64,000 nucleotides of DNA from Paragonimus westermani (lineage: Eukaryota; Platyhelminthes; Trematoda; Plagiorchiida; Troglotrematidae). The position numbers were made by a program, and so were the translations under genes. Shown here in pieces: positions 34,860-46,760 of this stretch. The stretch is from assembly GCA_008508345.1 (NCBI GenBank), contig QNGE01001333.1, forward strand, positions 1 to 64,000, read 5' to 3'. Position 1 is the stretch's first letter; every line of letters begins with the position of its first letter. The notes beneath the pieces were generated by a model, which saw only the letters and a program-made list of their open reading frames with translations, was not told where the DNA came from and did no database searches.

Positions 34860-37270
34860 TCAGGGTTTGAGTCAGAGGCTGAAACTGAGATCCCGACTAT
34901 CAGCGTGAGACAGGAGAGTAGAAGTAAGACGTTGTCAGTTGGAACGTGTGTGCGTTGTTGGGTCGATGCAGCATCGGACGGCCAGTACGTCGAACCGCAG
35001 TGTTCTAAATGCGATCGAGCCGCTACGGCATTAATGTCACAAACATGAATGAGATAGGACTCGCGGACGAAGAGAGGCGCCAAGAAGTACGTGTTGAGTA
35101 CACCTTCTACTGGATAAGGCTGAGAGCACGGTAGTAATTTTGCAGTAACTGATCACACCCATTCTTTGATTTTCAGCAAATTACTCGTTGTCAGGTCTCG
35201 AATTATGTTCAAGTTTCTGTAACGCGGTTGAGATAATTCTGTCATACTTCTCAGTTTTTATGGGTACACCAGGTATCTCACCGATGACTTAAAGGACCAG
35301 TTCTATGATCATCTGTCCGCTACAGTCCGTTTGGGACCGGTGAGTGACTGACTGCTTGTTCTAGGTGACTTGAACGCTCGAAGTGGACGCGATTCAACAA
35401 TCTGACCGGGAATCCTCGCCCCCCTCAGAGTTCGCTCAATCAAGGAGCAGAGGTGAAAGTCGCGGGTTAAGGGATTGCAGAACTCAACGACGAGAACGAC
35501 AACTCAACCTGGAGTTGTAATTCGTCTGGAAAAAGCTCCAAAAGCCACTTCCGCGGACTGTATATGGTAAAATCGCAAAGAGCAGATCACGACGGCAGCT
35601 ACTCAAACAATCGGCATCCGTTTCTATGAAAACTCTGATTGGTTCAACGACAAGAACGCAGTTATGTCGATTTTTATATAAGTGAAGGATGGAGCGGTTG
35701 TAATCTTCACTTCGGCATCATGCAAATAAGACAAAGGATTCACGACCGTAGGTGTTCTTCATCAGTTCACTGAACGACTTTACACAGTCAAGTACTACTG
35801 GTGGAAAAGGCAGATGTAAGCTGACGCAAGGTCACGCCGACCACCTATTGCTCCAGAGTTTTAGGATTTCCTCAAGGTGATTTTTGGCCCATTTGTCCGG
35901 TCCCCAAAAGCACCGTTTGATGTGGACTCTGACGTTTTGGGCACTCAGCCGGAAGAAATCTTGAAAGTCTGTCACGAGCAATTTGGTGTTCCACCAAACC
36001 GTCCTGCTACCATTGATTGGGAGACCGTGAATGGTCTGCCACAACAATATGTCAGTGTCACTTACCTCCGCTCCAGATTTGACAGAGATGCAGACAGTTA
36101 TTGCACAACTGCGAAACTGAGAGGCTTCAGATGATGATGGATTACTTGGGTAACCTCTGTAAAATGCCGGCCCAGTATTGGGAGGTGCTTTGCCACAGTT
36201 AGTCGACGGTGTTTGGTAGCATGAAGTATTACCTCAGACGAACAAGGATGTCTTGCTCGTGCCTTAGTTTAAAGGTTAGGTTGGAGGGCAATGCACTAAC
36301 AGTTATCGGAGCATCAGTTTAGTAAGCTTTGTAGGAAAGACGCTGACAAGCTCTGCTGAACCGATTCAATGAGGAAGTATTTTAGGTCATAGTTTCCGAA
36401 GAACAGTGTGGATTCCTGGCGAGCCGCAGCACGACTGACATAGTGTTTGCAGCTGGTGAGCTTCAAAAGAATTGTCTTGAATGCAAACAGTCGCCATGTG
36501 CCCTCTTTTTTAATTTCAAAATGGCGTACAATTTTATGAACCACAAGTCATCGTGGACCGTTCTGAATAGGTTTAAATGTCCGGGCAAGCTCGTCAGCTT
36601 AGATAGAAAGTTATAGGCGTTTGTGAAAAAGATACCCTAGTATGGATCTACCGATGACAGTATTGGCAATGTCACTGGCGCGAAATGGGGTTGTACCTTA
36701 GCCCCGACCCTGTTTAGTTCATATTTTGCCATAATGTTCACAGCCGCTTCCCAGAGCCCACAGAACGGTGTTGAATTTGAATGCCACAATGACAGTCACT
36801 CGCTGGACAATTGAAATTTCGCTATCTCCAGTCAATTACGTAATTCGATATTGTGCTTGGTGTTGTTTAAAGATAAGGACGCGATATCTGCTCACAGTGA
36901 AGGAGTACTGCAGTAACTGGCCATGGTTTTTGCGACCGAGGCATCTTACATTGTTTCGGATGTAAATACCGCCGAAACGTTTTTTTCTTTCTCCCTTCTT
37001 CGAAATGAGGTGCTGTGCCTAAACCTGGAACCCAGAACAGTGGATATATGGCAGACAGCAACACAGACTTCTATTATCTAGGTGGACAGATCAGTCTGTG
37101 GACCGCGAGTTGCAAGCTGGTGTGACGAGGGTTGGGGATATGTTCAGACGTCTCAAACTACACGTCTGGAGGAGCCACAGCCTGAAGATGAAAGCCAAGC
37201 TGCTTGTCTACCGGTTAGTCGTACTGTCTACGCTGAGCTTTGGCATTGCACCTTAGTCATCGCGTCAGCT
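34860..37270 (+). pseudogene. Decayed near-full-length LINE (endonuclease + reverse transcriptase)
   Basis: Conserved blocks occur in order on the plus strand but in shifting frames. Endonuclease: LSVGTC near 34932, EYTFYW near 35094, and VLGDLNARSGRD near 35360, which is the GD-N-R core. Linker: DWFNDKNAVMS (35640) and ILKVCHEQFGVPPNRPATI (35960). RT: EEQCGFLASRSTTDIVFAAG (36400), TGAKWGCTLAPTLFS (36675; usually GVKQG--L-P-LF), FYYLGG (37070) and AKLLVYRLVVLSTL (37200). Many stops and frameshifts interrupt it, and the catalytic FADD box is not recognisable. This matches the non-LTR endonuclease-RT family in which QCGFR-R-TTDMIFA and TKL-VY-----TLLYG-ETW are typical. It is long dead. The minus-strand frames over it are shadows. 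Confidence 0.88.
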
Positions 37271-38399
37271 GAGTGTGAGTGTATTAATCAAACTCGTGAA
37301 ATTAACAGCAATTAACGAATTCGCCTTAGCCCAGTGTTAGTCTCTATGCAACAGAAATAGAATACCGGGAGCCGTGGATGCACTTACGAATTCCTTGTTT
37401 CACGTGTTACGAGCACCTTTTGTTAGCAATACGTATGGCTATTGGTTAGAGAATGTGCCAATCATCTCGCGTTCTCTTGAGGCTTATGTTGCGGAAGGTT
37501 CACCTGTTTGACGTTTGTCCGATCAACGACAGTAAGGCAATCAGGACACTCCCGACTGGCTGTATACCTGTCCTTACAACCAGTGGACAAATGACCTAAA
37601 ACCCGCTTTCATCACAGTGCGATATTTGAGCTCCTTTCATTTGTAACATTCTAGGTGCTTTATTGGCTGCCGGTGGTAAAGCACAGTTCAGGACATTGAG
37701 ACAATTTACCGAACAGATGGCCGGGTTCACCCTTCATCGCCTCTTAATCAGACTTGCTGTTTACGCACATCCGAATTATTAAATGAGTATGCGGGCGACC
37801 AAAACTATTTAATCAGAATCCTGGTGACCAGAAACTGTTATGTCGGGAAGTCAGCGTTGTAAGGCTTTCACGTTGTAACTTCATCCTCAGATCTTGGAGG
37901 AAGTTAAACTTGAACAGAAACACCTGGATCACGGCGATCCGTTTCGAACGTGAGTGCCATGAATTCAAGCACGTTGTGTGCAAAAGTGCCATGGGTGTTT
38001 TAGGTCATACTGACCTGAATATATGGCGTTGTGGCTGACAATTTCGGATAAGTATTTCATCGAAATCTTTAAAGGACATCGTTAAGAAAGAGGCGACGAG
38101 TAAGCTGGACGCCTCTAGGTTAAATCAGTTACACATCTATTCCGGCACTATCAACCAGCGTTTGGTAAATCACCCGCTCTATTTTTCAGCAACCTTTACC
38201 ATGTTGGTTTCCTGTTTCTCTTCTCATCATCTGTGTTACGGTATTGTGAGACGATGTTTATATATGTTCCTAATTGTAAGCTTTTCCCCCAACTCTGTAT
38301 TCATATACCGAGCCACCTCACGCCTTACGCTTCGAATTTATCTCTTTCAAGCCAAGATTTTACGGCTGGAGTCGTTTTATTTTTCTTCTGTAAGATGTA

Positions 38400-38620
38400 G
38401 TTTTTACGTTCAAACCAGCCTACCATCGGGATTATTATCATCGGCCGACTGGATTAAAAAGTCCCTTACTCCCTCGTCTCATTCTTCCGGGTTTACCCTG
38501 GATATTTGGGGTGTGAGAATCCGTTAGTGGTACGGCGCAATCCATCTGTGACCGGGTTTCTACGCAGGCGACCACTGCGACAAGTCACTCCGCAAAAGCA
38601 TGTCATTGTGTGTTCTGGTC
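38400..38620 (+). repeat. Dispersed repeat R1, copy e (partial)
   Basis: Plus-strand counterpart of the reverse complement of copies a-c: accagcctaccatcgg, ggccgactggat, cttccgggtttaccctggat and a gcgcaatcc / caggcgacc tail match in order. Part of the 121-codon frame at 38162-38527 overlaps it, so that frame is not a gene. Confidence 0.55.
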
Positions 38621-39212
38621 AATTTTGACACCAACATGAATGATGTAGCTAGCTGACTGGACGTACTTCATATCGCCCATTCAGATCACATATAACTTCT
38701 CATGTTATTAGATCGAATAGTGAGAATGTTAGTAAGTTCTCCAGAGGTCGCGTCCACGTGAGGTCGACTGACACTTCAAAGCAGATTAACGACTCAACTC
38801 ATTGACTAGAGATCTATGGTGGACTGTAGTACCGCCAAAAGGCTTGATCATTTAGCGGGTCGACTGTATACTTACAAGGTTGGAATGAAGTTGTTTCTCC
38901 ACGCTGTGCTTCAAACTCACGTAAGTCAGATAAAACAATATTTTTGTTCATGATGACAAAATCCAGTAAAAGAACGAAAGGAAAATTAAACCGTTTGTGA
39001 ACGTATATTGTGTCTTCAACTGTTTTAATTTCATCATTAAACCATCGTGCCGAACTAACAAGAGGGTTGTGGGAAAAATCTATTGAAACGACCTGGTAGT
39101 GTAATACCTGCTAGGAATTGGGTGTGAATTCAGCTTGTCATATATTAGTGAACAAAGGAATCGGCTATCTACGAATGAAGTTGAATAGTTCGGGCGTCGT
39201 GTTTAACATGTT

Positions 39213-39302
39213 ATTGATGAACAGATTGGGAATAACACAACATTACGAGCAAGTTGTAATACAACTCGTGTGTGTTGTGTTATTCCCAATCTGTTTATCA
39301 AT
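39213..39302. ncRNA. 90-nt hairpin with 30-bp stem (pre-miRNA-like or minute MITE)
   Basis: The arm 39213-39242 pairs with 39273-39302 (coordinates sum to 78515). The inner 23 bp (aacagattgggaataacaca plus aca) are perfectly complementary, and the outer 7 pairs include only one G:U. The 30-nt terminal region folds further: acgag (39245-39249) pairs with ctcgt (39265-39269), and ttgt/acaa closes an aat loop. Length, stem and small inner loop fit a microRNA precursor. An equally good reading is a tiny palindromic foldback element. It lies inside transporter intron 1. Confidence 0.5.
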
Positions 39303-39771
39303 CGGTCATCTACTTCGTCAAAGAGCCATTATGTGTAAATTAAGCATGAAAAGTATCCAGGCTTGGCTCTGTTAGATAGCAAGTGCAATTGTAGTGTTAG
39401 TATTGGCAAATGCATGTTCAGGCTTTACAGTGAAATGTGTGCTTCCATGCTGTGGAACATAACGGTTTCGGATGATCTGTTCCATTTTATAATCTCGACT
39501 ACTTAACCGTTTTACCAGGAAACTTTGGGCATACACCTGATGACTCTGAAGAGCAAACTGCGAGACAATATGATTTCACAGTTGGAAATTTAATCCGTAA
39601 TAACCTGTTACGGTTTGGTGTTTTGAATAGGAAAAGTGCAAATCAAGTCTGTGCTGAAATGTGACTCGATCAAACACAACCTTATCAGAGGATCTGTCGA
39701 TAATGGTCAGACAAAAACCGATACAAATATGATAAATTCCTTAACCAAACCAATACTATCAAAAGACTCAC

Positions 39772-40003
39772 CTAAGCAAAAGGCAACCGCGCACTGAATA
39801 CTGACAGTCCATGAAATTATACTTATTGGATAACCTGTTGCTTCTATCAGGGAAGGATAGAATATGCTACCAGAGGTCAGTACGCCTGCAATCATTCCGT
39901 GAACGATGGTAGCGCAAAACGCGACGAGCACTGCGGGCCCACGATCAATGGAGCGACCGCGTACAAATTGTGACCAGTCTCTGGTTGAGAGTTCTTGTGC
40001 TTG
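39772..40003 (-). CDS. SLC16-like transporter, first visible coding exon
   Basis: The minus-strand exon begins after acatacttttcag (AG at 40005-40004) in phase 0 and ends tta-g/gtgagt at 39771. It encodes residues 1-77: QAQELSTRDWSQFVRGRSID, then RGPAVLVAFCATIVHGMIAG (TM1), and later IFYPSLIEATGYPISIISWT and VSIQCAVAFCL (TM2 start). The position of DRGPAV corresponds to the conserved SLC16 DGGWGW motif before TM1, here strongly degenerate. The FYPSLIEATG-----SWT block corresponds to the F---F------SWI region. There is no ATG in this exon, so the start codon must lie in an unseen upstream exon ending in phase 0. Confidence 0.85.
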
Positions 40004-42627
40004 CTGAAAAGTATGTTATTACACTGTATCAGAGTTTGCTCAGACTGAAAGAAGAATTTATCTTTAAGAAGTGTTAATGTGTCAAGACCAAGACAACCGT
40101 AGTCTAATGGATAATCTTTTAACTGCACACAAGTGAACAGATTACGAATGGGCAGAAGTTTGATCGATCTGAACTAATTGTCCACACCAAACGTCAGAGA
40201 GTGTGCAATGGCCCAAGTCTTGTTACAAGTAACGGACAGTTCATTGAAACTTAAGAAGAGTCAGTCACATTATTCAGTTTAATCTTAACTTATGAACAGA
40301 TTTATCACAAACTGACGGTATAAAATATCCGATGAGGTGTTAGGATTCTTCCTTGCTTACTATCAACCGCCTACAAAGTTGTTTTTGATTTTATACAAAA
40401 ATTTGCCTGTTCTATTTCGTTTGTTGTGTCGTACACCTATAGCCAGCAAAATCAAATCAAGGGAAAAACCAACAAAATTCGCCCACATTCCTCACGGCAT
40501 TTAGCTGCACAAGGTGAAATAATTCCATTCTATGAAATATAGATGCATGTCAGCATTAATCTCGTTTGTGTATCCCCACTTTGTACTGTGTCAGTGTGTA
40601 AATGAGCAAGAAAATAACGTAGGATTCTAGCCGCCCTTCTCCTCATCTTTGCAGTAGTGTTGACAGTACACAGCGACGTGATATTGTCATCACATGCGGC
40701 TGTCATCTATGATATAAATGGTTTTCGTCATGGCATCAACATTGTGAGTGACCGTTGAGAACGGTATTCGAACCTAGGGGCTAATACGTATGGTGCATAT
40801 TATATTTTCTCGGTCATCAAGCCAACTTTATACATCACGGGCTGTCGTATGGACTCTGTTTCATCCCAGAAAGTGGACTGGCATTTTCATTTAAACCAAT
40901 CTCCTCACTTAATTATGTTTTCACACAGTGTCTGTCATTTTTCTGTTACTCAGGATGCACTCCGAGAAACACAAGAATGAACTCTTAGCCACACTCCTGC
41001 CTAGTACCATCTGAACAATAATAATATTGCGTAGATGAGTGTAGCTCAAATCTAAGGACGCAGCATCGTTTCACAGATAGAACTGGTTAATCTGTATTTG
41101 GATCTATACTTTTATATACCACTTACCCCGGTAGTAGTTTCACAACACTTGAAATGCTTGTCGTTTGTTCTGTGGTGCTTACCGAACGTGTTGTCCAACT
41201 GGCCAATGTTTCGACAGTGTACCGGGTAACGTCTTCGGTACAATCTCATTTGGGGCGTCCTGCGTACATTCACGCCCGAAGGCACAAAACTCTCCCAATA
41301 ATTGTTACTCACCGTGTTTCTTACTGTGATAAAACAAGCTGGTTTCGTGGATACCTGTTGGAGCATAAAAACACCCGTGACTGTCACAGTTGTCGGACAC
41401 TCTCTTTCCATTGGAGCAGCTATCCTCCCGAGTGGTATTCATCCTTTTTAAGAATTCAGTGTGTCGAGCCTGATTTTTGTTCTGAAACAAAATGCACAAA
41501 CAAAGCTTTCTTCCAAAGCTAGTCAATGGTTTACATCTTTGGCGCAACCTGCGGTACGACTTCAATCCGCGTGTGTAATGCGACTGAGTTGACGACTGCG
41601 TGATTGGTCTCAAAGTGTACGTGAGGTATTTGTCACGCCTAAATTCTTCTACGGTAAATCCTTATTGCGAGAACCGTTAATGATGTGATTAGCCAACGGC
41701 AAATAAGTCCTTTCGACTGGTCTGGTAATAGCCGTCATGTAGACTGAACCACCGTCGCGTCGTATTGCAAAGATGCTCATTCTGTCGTTGAATCTTTCAG
41801 TCTGCATGCGTTCTCTCATAATTCACCTCTTGTTATGAGATCGTGGTTACTCCGTTCGCTCTTCACACTCTCATCGACTACCATTCCCATTTCGACAAAA
41901 ACCTGTTAAGTTCGGGGAACGACTGTTTGTCACATGTAGGGTCTGATGAGAAATACTGACTTTATGGACGACGAGCGTTCCTCACTGATCAGGTGGACGA
42001 TCGGCACCGAGAAACAGGCAGTGACAAGAAACATGAGTAAACACATACTCAGCTAGTGTACATTTATGAAAGCATAACAAGTTTAAAGTGAAGTCAGGAT
42101 ACTTAATATGTTCTGGTTGCTGTTGCTGCCCCAACGACATAAGAGTTAACAGCTGGCAGTTGTTTCCGCTTAAACATTAAGACGAAGACGCCCTACTGAT
42201 CGGAACTGAAATGCGCGTACACGACGGTGGTTGCAGCATTGTGTTGGGACCACTCGGTAACCCGGATCGGTCAGGTAGCGTGTTTTTTGGGAAAGTCCTT
42301 CGCATGAGCTTTTCAGTGGAAATTTTCCTGAAATGGCCTGCGCTCTGAAGTTTGTTACCGGTCTACCAGTTAGACGCCGATCGATATGCACATCTAATTT
42401 ACACCCGCTGAGCGCTGCAGACAGACTTTACTGTTTTTAATCACCTGTAGCTATGTTGATCAGTAATTGCACTGATGCAACATTCACAGTCTGAATATTC
42501 CAGTATGTTTTCATAACGTGGGCAAAGTATGAGTTTCGTAACATCCGTTTACTACTTTTCACTAACACACACTTCAAGGTTTTCTGGAACAAAACTGTCG
42601 CGTAGTTTCTTGTAACCCTTATGACAG
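40004..42627. other. 5' side of the transporter gene; no recognisable exon
   Basis: This should hold the intron leading to the missing start-codon exon. Overlapping open frames of about 100-120 codons occur at 41112-41613 on both strands, but neither has a motif I recognise. No promoter could be placed with confidence. Confidence 0.35.
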
Positions 42628-42818
42628 GATATTCAATTTCCAACCTGGCTGGTCCATTTGATCTTCGTCACCACCGTTTACTAACTGGACATGATTCCCT
42701 GGGCTTTAGTGGAAAATTAGCTTTTCACCCACGATCGCTACTAGGATTACCACTACGAACCGATGAAAACGATTCTCAAATTCAGCATCCTATCAGTTGT
42801 GAAACGTGTATCCACTAT
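42628..42818 (+). CDS. Possible internal exon, unknown protein
   Basis: A pyrimidine-rich acceptor (gtttcttgtaacccttatgacag, AG at 42626-42627) precedes 191 bases of open frame, followed by a gtaata donor-like site at 42819. The frame enters in phase 1, leaves in phase 0, and reads ISNLAGPFDLRHHRLLTGHD, SLGFSGKLAFHPRSLLGLPL and so on, with coding-like composition. No domain recognised. It would belong to a plus-strand gene lying head-to-head with the transporter, whose other exons I cannot identify. Confidence 0.3.
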
Positions 42819-45099
42819 GTAATACTGATGAGAGCCACGAAATGAAGTTTTTTCAAACCTAGACTGCACTGGCGTGTACAGTATAAACGTTGTAACGTGT
42901 GACTAAGACGTATGCTCTTAATCTCACGTCAATTCCATAAAAAATAATGGGACTTTGAGTTTGTTTTCGTTATTTTTTAACATTATTCTTTCTGTATTAC
43001 GGCAGTTATTTTAATCATCCTTTGTTTCTTCAAACCATCGTACCTGTAAACACATCCACAAACACACAAATGCGGAGTTAACCTGAATTCCAATACAGCG
43101 GTCACTATTCACAGCACTATTCGGGCACAACCTATTAACGAAAAACAGGATGTTGGCTGATCAAACTTTCTGTTGGTAGCGCAACTCATCTGAATGAATT
43201 TCGCATCCAACTATCATCCTGTCCCTTCAAGGGGGTAGATTTTAATCGTTCTGCGGTTTTTCCTTTATCTAGTTCGAGTCTGGTAGGATTCAGTGAAGTT
43301 GCTAGAAAGTATTGTATAAATCTGTGTATTATTACCAATCATTGTCACCCACCATCACACACGTTTAACTAGCCATCGTTTAGGAAGTATGCACCTGAAA
43401 GATAACTCGGCAAAATTTTGGGCGTTCTTGACCATTGGACTGCAAAAGTTGAGCTATCATGCTTTTATCCGCTTTGCTAACCTGTATGATTTGATTACGT
43501 GCATATCGAAAACTACATTTATCCAAAGTATTTATGAACAGCTATGACAATCAACAAAGCACTGGTGTCGACCTACGAAAATGAGAAAAAACCGCATACG
43601 CTGACAGTTAATATTTGGCTCTCATTGGTGCGTACATGGGAACTTTTAAAAATTGGATCTTCATTAGTGATCTGACTGAAAAAGTCGATGAACATATGAC
43701 AGCGTAATAAATGTGACAAATGTAACAAATGTGAGTGATGTTCAACATGAAAATACACCATATCCCCAACTACTCATTAGTAATAAAAAAATATGCAGAG
43801 CTTACTAAACAGCCCTTTTCGTTTTTGTGGTTCTCCATATCACTGATGGGGAGCTGATCAATACAGGACTGTCCAGACCTAACGCGGTTCCATTAAGCCT
43901 TGTCCGCTTTTGTACCGCTTGTTGTGTCACGTGGTCTGGACAGGAGCACTTACGAGGTCATTCAACATTTGTGCCGAAATCGTACGTCGTTCAATTCAAA
44001 CAAAATCTGTGACGCGGATTGGCCAAATTTTGTAAGTGATGCGATCAACATTAATAAGGACGTGCGGTAAGAGTGTGTTGTATCAGAAGAAAGTTAACAC
44101 TTTCTGTGAGCTCTGAATTAACCTATTTGTTTATGCCGATCTGTCTGACAGAAGTTTGTTTGGTATCGTATGCAAATTCATGAAAATAGTTTTTTGTTGA
44201 CTTACATTATTATGCACTGCGTGAAAAATGAATTGGCCAGCACTGAATTCGAGTAGCGGGCCGATTGAATGTGCATAACACAATCTTAAAACCTTGCGAA
44301 TTAGCATTTGAGCACGTTTCCTGAAAATGCCAGATTGTCGGAAAACGGAACCGTCTGATAATTTAACTGGATTCAAAGTAGGTTTTCCGTATTTCAATTA
44401 AAAAAAGCTGTTGTTTTGTGTCAATCTAAGTTAATTTGATTGAGATGCCACAAAGAACGCGGATAAACACTCTCATTTGGAATGCACGGATACAGAGAAC
44501 AGTGTATTCAGAAAGATACAAAAACTGCTCGTTTACGGTAGTTTTCTAGAAATTTTCGAAAGACATCACACATGCTTATTCATTTCGCTGTGTACGCTTA
44601 TTTCGAGGACAAGAATAAAGTACACTGCAAAGCGAAAGTTGCATAGGAATGTTAGAATGAAGTGACTTAGCAAAAGATTGCAAAATTGAGCACCCGCTAA
44701 CGACAGAAACAATGAACTATTTGAACCCGGAATTTTCATGAGCAGCTTCAAACAAAAGTAGTTAAATCAGAACAAAAGTTTCCACAACAGAGGTCATAAA
44801 GTGTGGTTGGAGCAATGCAATATCACAATTTCGTTGCTGTCATCAAAGTCCACTTTAAGTCAGATTAAGATAATTAATCGTCTTTTGTACAACAACGTCT
44901 TGTTATTCACCACTGTGCTGCAATATCTTGCCATAAGTACGTTATATTCACAATATCGACTGTGCCCGACAGTTATCTTACAAGAAGATAAGTATTTCCA
45001 AATAAGATACGGAAGCTAATCAAGAATTTAAAACCGAGCGCTATAGAAAACTGTTGAAAATCAATGCCCATTTGTCTGTGACCATGCAAGTAATAGTGT
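42819..45099. other. Stretch with no recognisable gene
   Basis: AT-rich. Contains a short tandem tract around 43709-43736 built on (a)aatgtgac/aatgtaac units. Other frames are short and motif-free. Confidence 0.4.
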
Positions 45100-45357
45100 A
45101 GTGAGGACAAAGGTCGCACTCCTGACACTACCACTATTCAGTAGGGAGATTACAGCATGAATCGAAATGGCCGCTAGACAAACACGGGAGATATACGGGA
45201 AGGATAATTGGAGGGCAGCATCACATGGAATAGCTTTAAATACATGAAGGAATTGAGAATTGGCGTCCATAGCGACCGGAACATCCTTAGATCAGTGTAG
45301 TGTATAAATGAGCGTTTTTGTTCGTAGTCTGGTTGAGACGTATAACCCGTGTACTGG
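45100..45357 (-). repeat. LTR-like repeat, copy A
   Basis: Directly repeated, with clear divergence, at 46761-46976. Shared blocks include the ctattcag/ttattcag-to-aatggccgc region and the tgag(c/t)gtttttgt...gttga(g/a)ac(g)cataac end. On the minus strand copy A lies immediately downstream of the retroelement tail 45950-45395, the position expected of a 3' LTR, with copy B in the 5' LTR position. The pair being an LTR pair is inference; only about 1.4 kb separates them. Confidence 0.4.
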
Positions 45358-45394
45358 TTTCCCCGAATAAATAATCTATAAGCTATCCGTGCTC

Positions 45395-45950
45395 TTGTTT
45401 CACGACAGTAGTGTAGCGAGAAAGGCGTCCAATAAAGCACAATCTTGATTGGCCAACACACTGGTTATCGTGCTACGCGCGCGCTCACGTTTATGGGTCA
45501 TCAGTCCGGAACACAACACCCCCGATTTTCGCTCACACGTCGAGCGCACTTCGACCCAGTTCGTGTGTCCGACGTCTCTTGTCAGGGCGTTTTTCACCCG
45601 CCACTCCTCGTCCGTTGGGCCCATCTCGTTGGACGATGGCTCGTCCGGTAGCTCGTGCTGCCCGCAATGCATCCATTATATTCTCTGGTCGTACTCTATG
45701 ACCACATCGAGATATTCCCCCCAGATGTCAGGATAATCGTGCCCCCGATCTCGTTACTCATCCCGTTTTGCCTGCCATGCGCGCTTGCTGGTCCGATCCC
45801 ATTGAGCGATGGCTCATCCAGTCGCCCGTGCTGTCCCCGACCCACTTGTTGTGGGCTTTCAGACGTACCTTGCTGCACCGTCCATGTATTCCGCTGAGAG
45901 TTGGAGCACCCACACCTCCGACTTGACAATCCACCACAATGGGACCTGAT
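45395..45950 (-). pseudogene. Ty3/gypsy-like 3' end (integrase tail, purine tract, LTR start)
   Basis: Homologous over about 550 bp to 51988-52545 on the opposite strand. Reading on the minus strand it begins tgtggtggattgtcaagtc, passes two internal copies of an acgagccatc...gatcggaccaac...gaggca unit, reaches a purine-rich aaaatcgggggtg tract, then a ttgtgttccggac stretch and a polyadenylation-like region before ggacgcctttctcgctacac. A polar, charged reading frame, a purine tract and an LTR-like start is the usual layout at a Ty3/gypsy 3' end. Confidence 0.5.
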
Positions 45951-46760
45951 GCTTTAGAGATACTAGAAGATGGTGACGGTGTGTAATGGTCAGAAAGCCG
46001 GTTGCGGGAGCTCGAAACTAAGAACAGCTTAAGTTTGTAATGGAAGCCTGCACCTTATCGGCTCCGTATGATTTGCAATGCATAATGAACGAACATAAGA
46101 CGTATGAATGGGAGTGTGCGTTTGCGACAAATTTGAACACCATAACAGGGTTCTATCGGAATATACGGGCCAACCGCCAGGGACAGACACCAGGGTTAAC
46201 ACCATGATCACTCAGAAGTTGAATATATTCAGGTGGATACCATTTGTATGCGAAGATCTACGAGCCTATCAAGTGAGATTTACAGAAGAAGAACGTATCT
46301 GGGACGGTTACGTAGACAAATGTATAGGGGCAGACTGGAACAGGCCAAGGGGCCATTGCTCGTCCGTTTACACTCGTTTTCCTGATTCACTATAAATAAT
46401 TCTGATTCAGTTTTGTGTTATTCAGCACTGTTTTGTGGTAAACTAAATTGCAACCGACGACTGTCCAAAGTAATCAAGCTGTGTTTTAAAGTGTAGTCAC
46501 AACCCTCGTGAAAGAATAACAGTTCGGCCGAACAACTTACTTTGAAACAGTGTTGCATTCGTCACAACAAACATGAAATCGATGAGACAGCGTTCAATTT
46601 CACAGCAATAGCTCTTTTCACTCAGTTTCAAATTTTCAGTAAGCTCTCACAGTAACCTAACGCTAAATTTTCAGCGCAATATACATTATGAATTGATTCA
46701 ACGTTTACTTATTTATCTCATATTTGCGTCCGTACAATAGTCCAACTTCAGAATTATTGT

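Larger units (their letters stand above)
31071..39771 (-). other. Intron 1 (between visible exons) of the transporter gene (8.7 kb)
   Basis: Bounded by gtgagt (39771) and aag (31071) on the minus strand. It contains three splice-bounded minus-strand frames (33844-33623, 32534-32196, 31912-31742), two R1 repeat copies, a long decayed LINE on the plus strand (34860-37270) and a strong hairpin (39213-39302). The 32.6-33.6 kb and 37.3-38.4 kb stretches show nothing else I recognise. Confidence 0.8.

Noticed and set aside
34727..35083. 118-codon minus-strand frame with a hydrophobic stretch
   Set aside because: It is antisense to the endonuclease part of the plus-strand LINE (LSVG..., EYTFYW...), so it is a shadow frame.
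38162..38527. 121-codon plus-strand frame as a gene
   Set aside because: Its 3' third is dispersed repeat R1 copy e, and the 5' part is merely hydrophobic low-complexity translation.
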